A stretch of 64,000 nt of DNA from Gimesia benthica (GCF_009720525.1 NZ_CP043930.1:7018001-7082000); one strand, 5' to 3'. Positions 9,580-18,223 are shown, numbered from the stretch's first letter. Program-made: numbers and translations. The notes: generated by a model from the sequence alone, not told the origin.

Positions 9580-9903
9580 ACATCTTAGCGAAAAAAAGTT
9601 TTACAGCATTCTGCCGGCTTGAAAGACTTTAGATAGACCTCAAGCAATCAATGGATTTTATATCCTGTATCCCTCGTAATCATACAAGACAAGCACTTCT
9701 AGCATCGACATGCGAAGTGCTGCCGCTTGATCACAACTGGATAATAATACTGGTTCTGTCGATTAGTCTAAAAACTTTCGACAAAGGCAGCGAAAACCGT
9801 GTAATCAATGCATATCCCCCATACATCCAGAGAGGGGATAAGGGTGTTGAATCCTAGGTTAATTAGTAAGATCTGCCAAGATCAAAACAGGGATGATATT
9901 AAC
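9580..9903. other. Intergenic region with weak hairpin
   Basis: No gene is apparent. TATCCCC (9813-9819) and GGGGATA (9834-9840) form a 7-bp inverted repeat downstream of the regulator gene read leftward; this may be a terminator, but no T-run follows. The segment presumably also contains the promoter for the Cys-rich gene at 9576. Confidence 0.4.
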
Positions 9904-10575
9904 TTAGTGGCAGGGCTTTACAAGCACCCCTCTTGCAACATCATGTCCAATCGCACATCGCCCCTGAAAAGTATCCAACGTGATCACACTGACCTCGGAT
10001 GAAATATGATGGATCAGAATTTCAGAGTCGACGAGAACACCAATTTCTGAGAGATATCTCAGCGAATCTGCAGCCTGCAAATCGATCCGGACAACCTTGA
10101 GTGACTTGCCAACAGGAGCATCTGTCAATCGCAGAACCTGGTGCTCAGGCATCGATCCATCCTTTTGTGGAATGGGAGCATCACCTGGGTCATATTCAGG
10201 ATGATTCAAAAAGTCATCGATATAATCAATCAGTCTGTCAGAAGCACAAGGCTCCAGTTGGAAGGCGTCTTTCTCCAGTGTTTTCCAGGTGACTCCCAAC
10301 GACTGGCAAAAGAAGAATTCGAGAAGTCGACGCCGACGGACCGTACGGAGAACCTGTCTTCGACCGCACTCTGTCAGGATGGCCCCTTCATATGAGATTA
10401 AGTCGATCAACCCTTTTTGGGCCAGATCCTTCAGTACGCTACTGACTGTTCCGTTGGTAACTCCAATCGCTTTAGCAATCTTTCCGGTCGTGGCACGAGA
10501 ATCATCTCCAAAAGTAGCGATACTTTCGATTGCCCAGAGATAGTCTTCAGGACGCGTCCGACGAAGATCACTCAT
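9904..10575 (-). CDS. DtxR/MntR-family metalloregulator with altered metal-site residues
   Basis: The 223-residue protein has an N-terminal winged helix (about residues 10-75, recognition region TTGKIAKAIGVTNGTVSSVLKD in part), a dimerisation helix with RRRLLEFFF, and a C-terminal FeoA/SH3-like domain (about 150-223). This is the DtxR/MntR layout. The usual ligand pattern of RHRLLE, then H-E-E-A, then C-x-x-E-H, is here RRRLLE, then E101-K-D-A, then F105-Q-L-E108-P-C110. Three histidines and a cysteine of the classic site are therefore missing, while a new cysteine sits beside the conserved Glu. It probably binds the twin palindromes at 10811-10857. Metal specificity cannot be predicted. Confidence 0.85.
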   Translation of the reverse strand: MSDLRRTRPEDYLWAIESIATFGDDSRATTGKIAKAIGVTNGTVSSVLKDLAQKGLIDLISYEGAILTECGRRQVLRTVRRRRLLEFFFCQSLGVTWKTLEKDAFQLEPCASDRLIDYIDDFLNHPEYDPGDAPIPQKDGSMPEHQVLRLTDAPVGKSLKVVRIDLQAADSLRYLSEIGVLVDSEILIHHISSEVSVITLDTFQGRCAIGHDVARGVLVKPCH

Positions 10576-10810
10576 TGTGCTCCCAATCTTAATGCAGGTA
10601 CAAATATTCTTTGCAATTCAACCTCGGTTTTTTAATTACGCCAGAGATTTGTGAGATTGCAGTCTGCGATGACTGTTTAACTGGCGATCTGTCAATAAGA
10701 TACTTTTCTTAGGCAACGTCTTCTGATAACCAGATGCTGTGCTCAGGATTTCGATGCGCTGTCTACCGGCCTAACAGATAGTTGCGCGTACTGAATGCAC
10801 CACGCACAAT

Positions 10811-10857
10811 TGTAGCATGCGCTACATCAAACCCCGACAAATGTAGCTTATGCTACA
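10811..10857. promoter_or_regulatory. Twin operator palindromes TGTAGC-N4-GCTACA
   Basis: Two copies of TGTAGC, four bases, GCTACA occur at 10811-10826 and 10842-10857. Their starts are 31 bp apart, about three helical turns, so two dimers could bind the same face of the DNA. The flanks are AT-rich (CAAT, ACAAA). They lie in the spacer between the DtxR-type regulator and the divergent barrel-protein gene. The size and symmetry suit an MntR/DtxR operator. Assignment to this regulator is inferred from position. Confidence 0.7.
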
Positions 10858-11024
10858 ATTTGTGTCAAGCATAGAGAATCATCGCTCTCTGTATCCCCCG
10901 AATTGGCTGTCAGACCGGAAGTCGTGATGGAGAATTGCTTAAAAAGGTCGGTTTCAACCGGCAATTTTAATCAACAATCTTCACCGAAAGTCCGTGTGTC
11001 TGACATTTCCTCATTAGTCTCATA

Positions 11025-11065
11025 GTTTTGGAATACAAAAACCAGGGTTTTGGAATATCAAAACC
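11025..11065. repeat. Tandem pair of near-identical 19-bp imperfect palindromes
   Basis: GTTTTGGAATACAAAAACC at 11025 and GTTTTGGAATATCAAAACC at 11047 are direct repeats with a 22-bp period. The second is itself an inverted repeat (GTTTTG-N6-CAAAAC). They end about 100 bp before the chosen start of the outer-membrane protein gene, where an activator or repressor site would be expected. Confidence 0.55.
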
Positions 11066-11166
11066 GATTTACCCGTCGATCCTTATGACAATTAGTGATC
11101 ACGAAAGTATCAACAGAATTTGTATCCCCCCCAAAATCAGCAAAAACTCTAGAAAGACTCAAATCG

Positions 11167-12168
11167 ATGATACTCCGAATACTTAACAGTTACTGCCCAT
11201 ATCAAGTTTTGGTGGTCTGTGCGGTTCTGGCAGGAGAGCATTTGTACCAGCCTCCCCAGGCAATTGCCGATCTTCCGTTTGAAAATCCGACTCCCGCCTG
11301 GCACGAAAATATTACTCCAGTTTCAGATCAGGAGTCTGGTTTGCGCCCGCTTGAACCTGCCTCGATCTGTTCTGACAATGAATGCCAGCCCAGAGGCACC
11401 CTATTTCAATGGAGTTATGGAACCAGTTTTTCAGGAGGCCCCGATCTTGACGAACCTCTAGTCACTGACCGACCCGATTTCACTGAAGCGAGTTCAACTG
11501 TGGGCCGGGGAGTGGTTCAGCTCGAACTGGGATACACCTACATCTATGATGACGATGGTACTGCTTCTTCAAAATCTCATTCTTTGCCCGAACCTCTTCT
11601 GCGTTATGGTATCCTGGCAGACTGGCTGGAATTCCGACTTGGCTGGAACTATTCCAGCGATCAACTTGCTCAACTAAATGATATTTCCGGTAGTGAAGAT
11701 CTTTACCTTGGCTTCAAAATTGGACTGACGCCACAAGAAGGAATTCTACCTGAAATGGCGGTCATCCCGCAGATGACTGTTCCCACAGGTTCAGATCAAT
11801 TTACAGCGGGAGAAGTACTGCCCGGCTTAAACTGGATTTACAGTTGGGAAATCAACGACTTCATTTCGACGGGAGGCAGCACCCAGTTCAACCGCGCCAT
11901 CGACGAAGTCACCACGAATGCCTTTACCGAATGGGCTCAATCATGGACAGTCAGTTACACTTTGACTGAAAAAGTAGGTGCATATACCGAGTGGTTTGCG
12001 TTTTTCCCTCAAAGTGCTGAGACTGCAAAACCTGAGTATTACTTTAATGGCGGATTTACCTATCTGATCAACAATAATGTGCAATGGGATATCCGGGCAG
12101 GCGTGGGGCTGAATGAAGCAGCTGACGACTACTTCGTTGGCACGGGGATCTCAATACGGTTTCTATAA
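11167..12168 (+). CDS. Outer-membrane beta-barrel protein, Phenol_MetA_deg-like transporter family
   Basis: The product has a signal sequence, a short linker, and from about residue 100 a barrel region starting with the hallmark TDRPDFTEASSTV and GVVQLELGYTY. Alternating hydrophobic strands follow, ending in the typical barrel-terminal pattern GISIRFL with a C-terminal aromatic-X-Leu. This matches the putative MetA-pathway barrel family, whose members sit in the outer membrane as channels. An in-frame GTG at 11095 would add 24 residues, but the ATG at 11167 gives a cleaner signal peptide. It is divergent from the DtxR-type regulator and probably metal-regulated through the operators at 10811-10857. 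Confidence 0.8.
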   Translation: MILRILNSYCPYQVLVVCAVLAGEHLYQPPQAIADLPFENPTPAWHENITPVSDQESGLRPLEPASICSDNECQPRGTLFQWSYGTSFSGGPDLDEPLVTDRPDFTEASSTVGRGVVQLELGYTYIYDDDGTASSKSHSLPEPLLRYGILADWLEFRLGWNYSSDQLAQLNDISGSEDLYLGFKIGLTPQEGILPEMAVIPQMTVPTGSDQFTAGEVLPGLNWIYSWEINDFISTGGSTQFNRAIDEVTTNAFTEWAQSWTVSYTLTEKVGAYTEWFAFFPQSAETAKPEYYFNGGFTYLINNNVQWDIRAGVGLNEAADDYFVGTGISIRFL

Positions 12169-12329
12169 GATTTCATCTGCTCATCACATTGTGATCGGCG
12201 CACAACTCACATCTAGAACAGTTCGAAAACTTGATCGTCCCTAAACGGTCGATAGTAGAAACAGGACTTCCCCAGTAATAGTGGTCGAGTTTTGACGCTT
12301 ATGAATTAATCCACTTAGCATCAGATTGA

Positions 12330-12560
12330 GTTGTTCACATACTCCAATCTGCACTTTCATGAAATAGAATGCCAGTGAACGCACACGAATAGTGGTCAGT
12401 TCACGCATTCGCAGCTCGGCCCGTTCTCAAGAACACTCTGGTAACGGTGACTGGGCCGCGAGAAGCCGAGCATCTGGCAGGCACGCCGCTCACTGACTTC
12501 GTATTAAACCTGAAGTTCCTGCACCAGAGTTCGACGACGAGCGGGCCTCACAGTTTTTTT
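12330..12560 (-). pseudogene. IS3-family transposase orfB remnant
   Basis: Read on the minus strand, the segment gives VQELQV, a stop, then YEVSERRACQMLGFSR, and after a frame change LRMRELTTIRVR. These correspond to the start of IS3-type orfB proteins (ERRACQ.LGF.R, then RELA..RVRYG). A run of eight A's lies just upstream, as at IS3 frameshift sites. Stops and frame changes show it is dead; no terminal repeats are visible. Confidence 0.6.
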
Positions 12561-12573
12561 TGAGAACGTCCTA

Positions 12574-12799
12574 GAGGGTACCTGCCTGGAACATCTCGAA
12601 CTGCGACGAACCGACGGCGTACCTTGATGCACTGGGAGCTCAGCGTAATCCTGATCCGACATCAGCGGGTGACTTCTGTCGACGGTTCAGCGAAGCTCAC
12701 ATTCAGAAACTGATGGACGCTCTTCATGAGCCACGTTTGAAAGTCTGGCAGCAGCAGCCCGACAGTTTCTTAGACCTGGCGATCAGCCTGCTAGCTTGA
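12574..12799 (+). pseudogene. IS1380-family transposase middle fragment
   Basis: The segment reads GTCLEHLELRR, then after a small deletion/frame change AYLDALGAQRNPDPTSAGDF, CRRFSEAHIQKLMDAL and on to a TGA at 12797. This is the conserved N-terminal third of IS1380-family transposases. It has neither N- nor C-terminal parts. Its first 33 bp repeat, inverted, at 16329-16361 in the second IS1380 fragment. Confidence 0.75.
12577..12609 (+). repeat. 33-bp inverted repeat, left copy (IS1380 sequence)
   Basis: This stretch, beginning GGTACCTGCCTGGAACATCT, matches the reverse complement of 16329-16361 with one visible mismatch (T for C). The two copies bracket about 3.7 kb holding the broken ATPase/nuclease module. 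Both belong to IS1380 transposase coding sequence (TCLEHLELRR). Confidence 0.75.
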
Positions 12800-12907
12800 C
12801 CATGGCACGTCCGAACACTACTCTATAGGATCACCTACTCGGACAGCGTACCAAAACTATAGATGCAAGCTCGATTAACCAAACGCAGTTGACTAGAGGA
12901 GTTTTTC

Positions 12908-13546
12908 ATCGAAACACGATCGTATTATCTCGATGCAATTCGCCTGCTATTCATATTTGTTGCAGGTGGCGAACCACCTACAGGAGCAAATTCGGAAGGG
13001 GCTTCTTTGGTTTTTGCTGGGAATACACGCCTTTGTGCTTTTGATTTCTGGATGCGGTACCCTGACTATCTTGCTGACGAACTACTTGAGCGATTTGACC
13101 AGACCGGTGATAAAGCTTATCTCACTTTAGCTGAGAAAATATTTTCGAGTGAAGAACCCGATCTTCGCCGATTTCCGATGATTCGTTGGCGTTTCGGAGC
13201 CTACGAACGAATGGATGATGCTTTGTCAATTCTGCTTTCGCGTGGTCTCATACGAATCGGTGGTCGTAAATTAGTTGATACCGTACTTGAGACAGACTTC
13301 TTTGTTATGCCGAAAGCGATCCAAACCACCACGGATATCATATCCGAATATCCAACGCTTCAGTGGTATATTGATCGTGCTAATCTGGTCGCGGATATCG
13401 CAAATGGTCGTGGTGGTGCAGCACTCAAGAAGCGGCAATACCAGCGTATTGAATATGCGGACACTGCGCTGGGTGAAATAATTCCGTCAATCACAAACGA
13501 TGTCCTCAATCGACTCGAAGAAAAGTTGAATCGAGTTGCAACTTAA
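12908..13546 (+). pseudogene. Winged-helix-like middle component of an ABC-3C-type system, start codon missing
   Basis: An open frame continues upstream of the first TTG (13007) through SYYLDAIRLLFIFVAGGEPP and GASLVFAGNTRLCAFDFWMR, which clearly belongs to the protein. A strong AGAGGAG lies six bases before an ATC at 12908, exactly where ATG is expected, so the start may have mutated. The product (about 213 residues) contains FPMIRWRFGAYERMDDALS and LLSRGLIRI, resembling middle components of ABC-three-component systems (wHTH proteins). It ends 8 bp before the P-loop gene. Family assignment is inference from pattern and order. Confidence 0.5.
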
Positions 13547-13554
13547 GGCAAACG

Positions 13555-14094
13555 ATGAATCAAAAAAACGTAAACCGTGATTGGGTCACATCGATTGCAG
13601 AACGTGCTGACGCGAACCCAGATAGTGTTGAGCAAATTCTTGCTGATTATCGAATTCAAGCTTCGCCTGTTGTACCAGCTCCTCGACGACTTCTGCTAAA
13701 ACGTATTCATTTTTCTGGGATTAAAGATGGCGTCGATTGCTCAGGCGAATTCGAATTTGAGTGGGACAAACTCGATCATGGGCTATGGGCAATCCTGACC
13801 GACTCTAACCTGAAAGGGAAATCATCTGTCTTAGAGGTTGTGCGATGGTTACTTCGCGGACGACCAACCGCCAACCTACAGGATGACGTTCGTTCTTGGA
13901 TTCGAGAATCATCGCTTAGCTTTCAACTAGATGAAGTCGATTACAAAGTTGAGATTCAGTGTGGAGACGATGTCACGGGCAAGCTGAGTCGTTTTTCAAG
14001 ATCTGGAAACAAACGGAAGATAGGATGGTTTGGGAACGAGCTTGAATTTGAGGCGGTGATGTCGGACTTTTTCATGCGCGAGTTCGCGATGTAG
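13555..14094 (+). pseudogene. Truncated SMC/ABC-type P-loop ATPase
   Basis: The 179-residue product has LLLKRIHFSGIKDGVDCSGE followed by a P-loop-like LTDSNLKGKSSVLEVV, placed as in SMC-like ABC ATPases that begin with a beta strand and a GxxxxGKSS loop. The family normally exceeds 600 residues and needs a coiled coil, a signature motif and Walker B; none is here. The frame stops at a TAG at 14092. A second frame, open from 14052, runs into the next gene, so a one-base change near the T5 run at 14067-14071 plus a larger deletion may have joined two genes. It is unlikely to be a working ATPase. Confidence 0.6.
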
Positions 14095-14111
14095 CTGACG
14101 CAAAAGACGAA

Positions 14112-15491
14112 GTGTATTTTGAGCTAGGCATGTCCTGTCTTTCTAAGGCACTTACGTCGATTGAATCAAACGCTGTTGCTGCTGAACTTCAGGACGCTCG
14201 ATTTTGGTTCAACAAATCTCTCGCAAGCCCGTTAGGTCGACCAGATTCAACTCTTTTTTTACTATGCACGGAAGTTCTAACTGAATTTTCCGTGGGAGAG
14301 CTGAATGGATCAGTGGAGTCGCTTGCTAATCAAATTGACAATTCTGTCCGTGATCTGATTATCTCACATCGGTCTAAATTTGATCCACCATGGCTACGTG
14401 CACGGACCTTCGAGGTCCTTTTGTGGGAACAGCTATCACAAGCCCTTCGCGGATTAGAGAACGAATTGCTTGAACCATCTTGGTATGAGCCAGCTGTCGT
14501 TATCGAACAATTTTTGTTGCCGATTTATAGTGCGAGTCGAACTATTCTAAAACTGAACCAGCTTGGTGGCATCGAATCGCTTGTCAGGCCGAGGATTGAA
14601 GGATCCTTGGCAGCAGTGGCAGGTCAAGCTCATCTGATGCGCAAATGGTTTTGCCAAAATCAATTCAGCGAAATCGCAAATGACGCGAAACATCTTTTAG
14701 AACAAGCTGATAAACTTGTATCGAAATATTCCGATGATCAGATACTCTTTGGTAAACAGAGTAATGGCCTCATTGAATCTCTGATTACTAATTCAAATCT
14801 CACTGCAAATCACAAGTCATTGATTATTAATGCAATCTACGATGCTTTCGAGGTTCATATGACTAATCTGACGAACGCTGAAACAATGGTAATTGAAACA
14901 TGCCTGTTAGCTGTTGCGTCACAGTCTGACTATCATAAATCGAAAGATTCAAAACAACTATTCAATGCTATACTGCTTTGGACCATCACTTTTTTACACG
15001 CTCGCCTTGAAATGACTGTGAGGGATGAACCGGCTATCGCTTACCTTTTCAAACGAGCGGATGGAAATCTTGCCAAGGAAGATGATCTCCAGAGTGATTA
15101 TAAAAAATTCATGGAGTCTAATGTTGCTGGCACGAAGATTGAAGTGATGAACGTTGGCGGGGGACGAGCAGATGTTTATTTCCAGTTTTCGGCAGAAAGA
15201 ATTGTTGTCGAAGTCAAACGAGATTCAAAAGATTGTTCTTTCGATGCACTTGAAAAAGCATATTCATCCCAAGCCATGGATTATCAGAACATTAGCGCAC
15301 GGCTGGGATTCTTGCTTGTTCTGGATCAAACCGATAGGGATGGAGCAGCAATGCACATTTCAGAGCTTGTGAAGTCGGTTGAGCTTATTCGCAAAGGAGA
15401 GACTCAGCCTAGGTTCCTCGTAATTATAAAGGTGCCTGGAGAACGTCTGCGTCCGAGCGAACAGACAAAACTTGCAAAAAAGAAAGGGTGA
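14112..15491 (+). CDS. Large helical protein with C-terminal PD-(D/E)XK-like nuclease domain
   Basis: The 459-residue product is mostly alpha-helical up to about residue 340. The C-terminal part reads GGGRADVYFQF, then RIVVEVKRD, then YSSQAMDYQNI and LGFLLVLDQ, the D...ExK...Q layout of PD-(D/E)XK nucleases. GTG at 14112 is the first candidate start, but the same frame is open back to 14052 (RDVADAKDEV), so the real N-terminus is uncertain and may be a deletion junction. It follows the winged-helix-like protein and P-loop fragment, which suggests the effector of a now broken defence module. Confidence 0.55.
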   Translation: MYFELGMSCLSKALTSIESNAVAAELQDARFWFNKSLASPLGRPDSTLFLLCTEVLTEFSVGELNGSVESLANQIDNSVRDLIISHRSKFDPPWLRARTFEVLLWEQLSQALRGLENELLEPSWYEPAVVIEQFLLPIYSASRTILKLNQLGGIESLVRPRIEGSLAAVAGQAHLMRKWFCQNQFSEIANDAKHLLEQADKLVSKYSDDQILFGKQSNGLIESLITNSNLTANHKSLIINAIYDAFEVHMTNLTNAETMVIETCLLAVASQSDYHKSKDSKQLFNAILLWTITFLHARLEMTVRDEPAIAYLFKRADGNLAKEDDLQSDYKKFMESNVAGTKIEVMNVGGGRADVYFQFSAERIVVEVKRDSKDCSFDALEKAYSSQAMDYQNISARLGFLLVLDQTDRDGAAMHISELVKSVELIRKGETQPRFLVIIKVPGERLRPSEQTKLAKKKG

Positions 15492-15893
15492 CTTTAGGAT
15501 TTTAGACAGTGCAGTATTCTTCATGGGTTTTGAGCGAACTTTTGTAACTTGAGATTGCTCTGCTGCAGTAGATTCGGATCGTTTTTTTTCTGCATTATTT
15601 GTGAGGATATGACGATCTCCTTGTGTTGACGTAGAGAGTAACATGTCAAATTGGTTCAGAATCGGATAGGGAACCAGATTCATCAGGATCTGCCTCAATC
15701 AAGTAGGATCACTTAGAATAATATCTGGAATCGGCGTTTCAATCTGGGTGATCAGACTCACTCTTTTTTCACTGGTAGGAGATCAGAACACGATCAGTTC
15801 AATGATGGTTTCTCGAAAAAACGATATGCGTAAAGCCCTATAACTTCATATTTCTAGTCTGGTATAATTATTATTTTTGGGGTGAGAAGTGTA
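15492..15893. other. Intergenic stretch, no clear gene
   Basis: A minus-strand open frame of about 110 codons overlaps part of this stretch, but it has no recognisable motif or ribosome-binding site. A TATAAT at 15863 near the right end probably belongs to the next gene. Confidence 0.4.
15863..15868 (+). promoter_or_regulatory. Candidate -10 element TATAAT
   Basis: TGG precedes TATAAT, giving an extended -10-like element 25 bp before the chosen start codon at 15894. No convincing -35 box is visible. Confidence 0.35.
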
Positions 15894-16274
15894 ATGGAGA
15901 ATGGTGAAAATGATGATTGGGATAATTTAGAAGCAGATTTTTGTGAAAATAATGATTCCCAAGATGAGTATGAAGCTAAGATTCAAGAGTTAATTAATCA
16001 AGGGAAAGAATCTGGCGAATCAGAAGAAGATTCCGTATACAGTGGATTTTTATTCTCGTTACGTGCTCGAGTTAAATTAAAAGATCATGGTCTTTCAGTT
16101 GAAGATGCGATGTTGGTTCTTACGCAGGACAATGCAAACGTGAAACAAGGCAGCTTGGTTTATTCCGGAAAATGCGACAAAGGCTATGCTGAAATAGTTG
16201 TCAGCTCTTTTTTAACTGAGAAAGAACAAAATACGGGAGCTAATTATAAGGTGGTTACAGGCTACCTTAAATAA
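15894..16274 (+). CDS. Small acidic hypothetical protein
   Basis: From ATG at 15894 the product has a very acidic N-terminal third (NGENDDWDNLEADFCENND) and then a compact domain of about 75 residues: FLFSLRARVKLKDHGLSVED, a hydrophobic MLVLTQ, and beta-like ends EIVVSSFLTE and YKVVTGYLK. I do not recognise it. The layout loosely recalls DUF4258/BrnT-like small toxin folds, but key residues cannot be matched by eye. It stands alone between the nuclease gene and an IS1380 relic, so it may be cargo of the scrap zone. Confidence 0.45.
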   Translation: MENGENDDWDNLEADFCENNDSQDEYEAKIQELINQGKESGESEEDSVYSGFLFSLRARVKLKDHGLSVEDAMLVLTQDNANVKQGSLVYSGKCDKGYAEIVVSSFLTEKEQNTGANYKVVTGYLK

Positions 16275-16283
16275 GATTATACG

Positions 16284-16730
16284 CTACGTCTCAACGCGTA
16301 AGTGGAGTGATAAATCAGGAGCTTCGCATCGTCGCAGTTCGAGATGTTCCAGGCAGGTGCCTCCAGTGAACAGGTTGAAGGCGATGTTGAGCACATGGTC
16401 GGCTTCGGAATACGGCATGTGAAACATAAAGATCGGACAGCAACGATTGATGCTCTCCATAATGCCCAACTGCCGAACCAACCGTTGCGCGACGCCAATT
16501 CCCCCACACGCAATGACCTGAGTCTTTTCCGCCAGTTCATATTTCACGTTCGGACACGTCAGCATCGGCGACTGCCCGTTCCAGTTGGCTTTATCGGTCC
16601 GTTTCTTCGTGCTACGCTTCCGTGCATCGAGTCGTCGTTGTATATTTTTCTTCACCTGAAAACCTCCCCGTGAGCCGATGTTTCTTGAACTACAATCAAA
16701 TATACACCGGAATGCTACGGAGGTTTTCAT
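16284..16730 (-). pseudogene. IS1380-family transposase N-terminal fragment
   Basis: The product starts MKTSVAFRCIF and reads QVKKNIQRRLDARKR, then CPNVKYELAEKT, ACGGIGVAQRLVRQLG and HVLNIAFNLFTGGTCLEHLE, the conserved beginning of IS1380-type transposases. Similarity stops right after LELRR, followed by an unrelated tail (CEAPDLSLH) and a stop. The DDE catalytic parts are missing. The break coincides with the 33-bp sequence repeated at 12577-12609, so the two fragments may derive from one element split by rearrangement. Confidence 0.75.
16329..16361 (-). repeat. 33-bp inverted repeat, right copy
   Basis: This is the reverse-complement partner of 12577-12609, lying at the broken end of the IS1380 N-terminal fragment. 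Confidence 0.75.
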
Positions 16731-17231
16731 CTTTCAACCAATTTGTCGACACCAGCTACGCTGGTTTAAGGACTAGGCAAGCAATGTTCCCAGCAGAATT
16801 GTGCCATTACAGCCGATGCCATGCCAAGCAACGCGAAATGGAAGCATTGTGTTTTCCAGTCTTTTCCTATCAAGTCTGGTCAATCAGGTTCGCCTTGATG
16901 TTTCTCGTGAACCTGAACATCAATTGTTGAATCATCACTGCGAACCTCGTAGTAACGCTCCAGCTTATGATAAACATTCACCATCTGATGTCCTGTTGAG
17001 AAGCTGTTCGGCTAAAGGTAATTCTCATTGCCCCAAATTATTTCCTCAATGATGCTGCTCTCATATTCGCTGAACGCGCCAGAGGCGATTGCAGGACAAA
17101 CAGGGCTGCTTCGATCTGGTGGGGGGGTAAGTCAACGGTGGCGTCGAAGAGGGACCTCGACAGACGATCGCCCCCGGCGGTGGTACGCCGGGTCAGATTG
17201 TGGGCGAATTATTTGACGTGGAAGTTGATGA
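16731..17231. other. Intergenic scrap between IS1380 relic and regulator gene
   Basis: No intact gene. It may contain the left end of the IS1380 element near 16731-16790. A short coding-looking stretch near 17190-17225 (plus strand, GTPGQIVGELFDVEVDD) has no start or context. A G7 run occurs near 17120. Confidence 0.3.
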
Positions 17232-17528
17232 TCATGGCTGCTCCAGCCGGTCGATTGAGGAGTCAGTAGAATCCCCTTCCGATATAATCGTGTAACGCCA
17301 GCCTCTTGCCCCTCTGATTGCCTGTATGTTGTACCCTCGTTCCCGAAGTGCCTCGACGCTGCGGGAAATGGTAGGAACGGAAACGCCCAATTTCTCTGCT
17401 AGTGCGGGCGTTGAATAACTTCCACTACGTATCAACTCCAGCACGGCATCAAGCCGCTGCTCGATCTCCATTGATCGCTGGTAACGCATTCTTACTCCAC
17501 TATCGCCACTCGTGTCACTCATTGGCAT
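17232..17528 (-). CDS. Small winged-helix transcriptional regulator
   Basis: From ATG at 17528 the product has about 98 residues with a DeoR/HTH_11-type helix-turn-helix: RLDAVLELIRSGSYSTPALA, then EKLGVSVPTISRSVEALR and the wing RGYNIQAIRGARGWRYTI. It has no effector domain, so it probably acts as a dimer controlling its own operon. It is the last gene after the methyltransferase and endonuclease-like genes, with a 14-bp gap. The inverted repeat at 21534-21558 upstream of the operon is a candidate operator. Similar small regulators accompany restriction-modification genes to time expression; that role here is inferred. Confidence 0.7.
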   Translation of the reverse strand: MPMSDTSGDSGVRMRYQRSMEIEQRLDAVLELIRSGSYSTPALAEKLGVSVPTISRSVEALRERGYNIQAIRGARGWRYTIISEGDSTDSSIDRLEQP

Positions 17529-17542
17529 GCACTCAATTATCA

Positions 17543-18223
17543 CTACTGGTCTGCGATACCCTTGCATCCTGCGACATGATGTTGACATTCCAGAAATAAG
17601 TGATGAACGCGAATTTTTTCACCATTATTCTTCTTCCGTGCATGATGCGTCTCCTTGGCAAAGGAATCGGTGACGCGGATAGTCGAATCAAGAAACCCGC
17701 TACCTTCCAGCATCCCAAGCTCGCTTGTCCTAGAGAGAATATTCTTTTCAACATTGCCCATTGCATTGCTGACATCTCCGTCGAGAACATAACCAAGCAT
17801 CGCAGCGTGACGTACACACTTCGCGTATTTCCCATCGACAAAGCGCTGCAGACCGTCCTTAACATACTCGCTGGCACACGATCGTTTCTTGCCGGAGACG
17901 ATGGCGTTCAATCGCTTGGCTTCAAGGCACATGTAAATGTCTTGTTCCTGAAGTGACGGATAAAACACAATGTCCTTTCGCCCGGATTCCTTTGCGAGTT
18001 CCAGATCAAACTCAAGGTCTTCCCGAGAAATCAGGAACGGAAAGTGGTTTCTTTGCTTTGATTTGAGCATCTGAGTGTATAGCTGATCGGAAACAACATC
18101 CTCCAGTTCGCCAGGCTCTGGAACTGGAACCTGCTCCCACGAGTTAATGACGTAGTCAAATACCTGCGGAATGAGACTTTGCTCAAAGAAATCGTCCCAA
18201 TGTTCGGCACCTCCGGTAATCAT
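17543..18223 (-). CDS. Putative PD-(D/E)XK endonuclease-like protein paired with methyltransferase
   Basis: The 226-residue product has an N-terminal helical part, then GRKDIVFYPS and YMCLEAKRLN, which fit the D...(E)xK core of PD-(D/E)XK nucleases. A downstream helix follows (EYVKDGLQRFVDGKYAK). The ATG overlaps the methyltransferase TGA (ATGA), so translation is coupled. I cannot name a subfamily. The likely role is cleavage or a regulatory part of a restriction-type system with the methylase at 18220-21360. The family call rests on the short motif pattern only. Confidence 0.55.
   Translation of the reverse strand: MITGGAEHWDDFFEQSLIPQVFDYVINSWEQVPVPEPGELEDVVSDQLYTQMLKSKQRNHFPFLISREDLEFDLELAKESGRKDIVFYPSLQEQDIYMCLEAKRLNAIVSGKKRSCASEYVKDGLQRFVDGKYAKCVRHAAMLGYVLDGDVSNAMGNVEKNILSRTSELGMLEGSGFLDSTIRVTDSFAKETHHARKKNNGEKIRVHHLFLECQHHVAGCKGIADQ

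Noticed and set aside
11095-11166. GTG at 11095 as the start of the barrel protein
   Set aside because: It would put 24 polar residues before the signal sequence and has no Shine-Dalgarno; the ATG at 11167 is better.
15360-15698. Minus-strand open frame near the nuclease gene end
   Set aside because: It has no start signal, no domain, and half of it is antisense to the PD-(D/E)XK gene.
17180-17230. Short coding-looking stretch with GTPGQIVGELFDVEVDD
   Set aside because: No start codon, no upstream continuation, and no recognisable domain; kept only as possible scrap.
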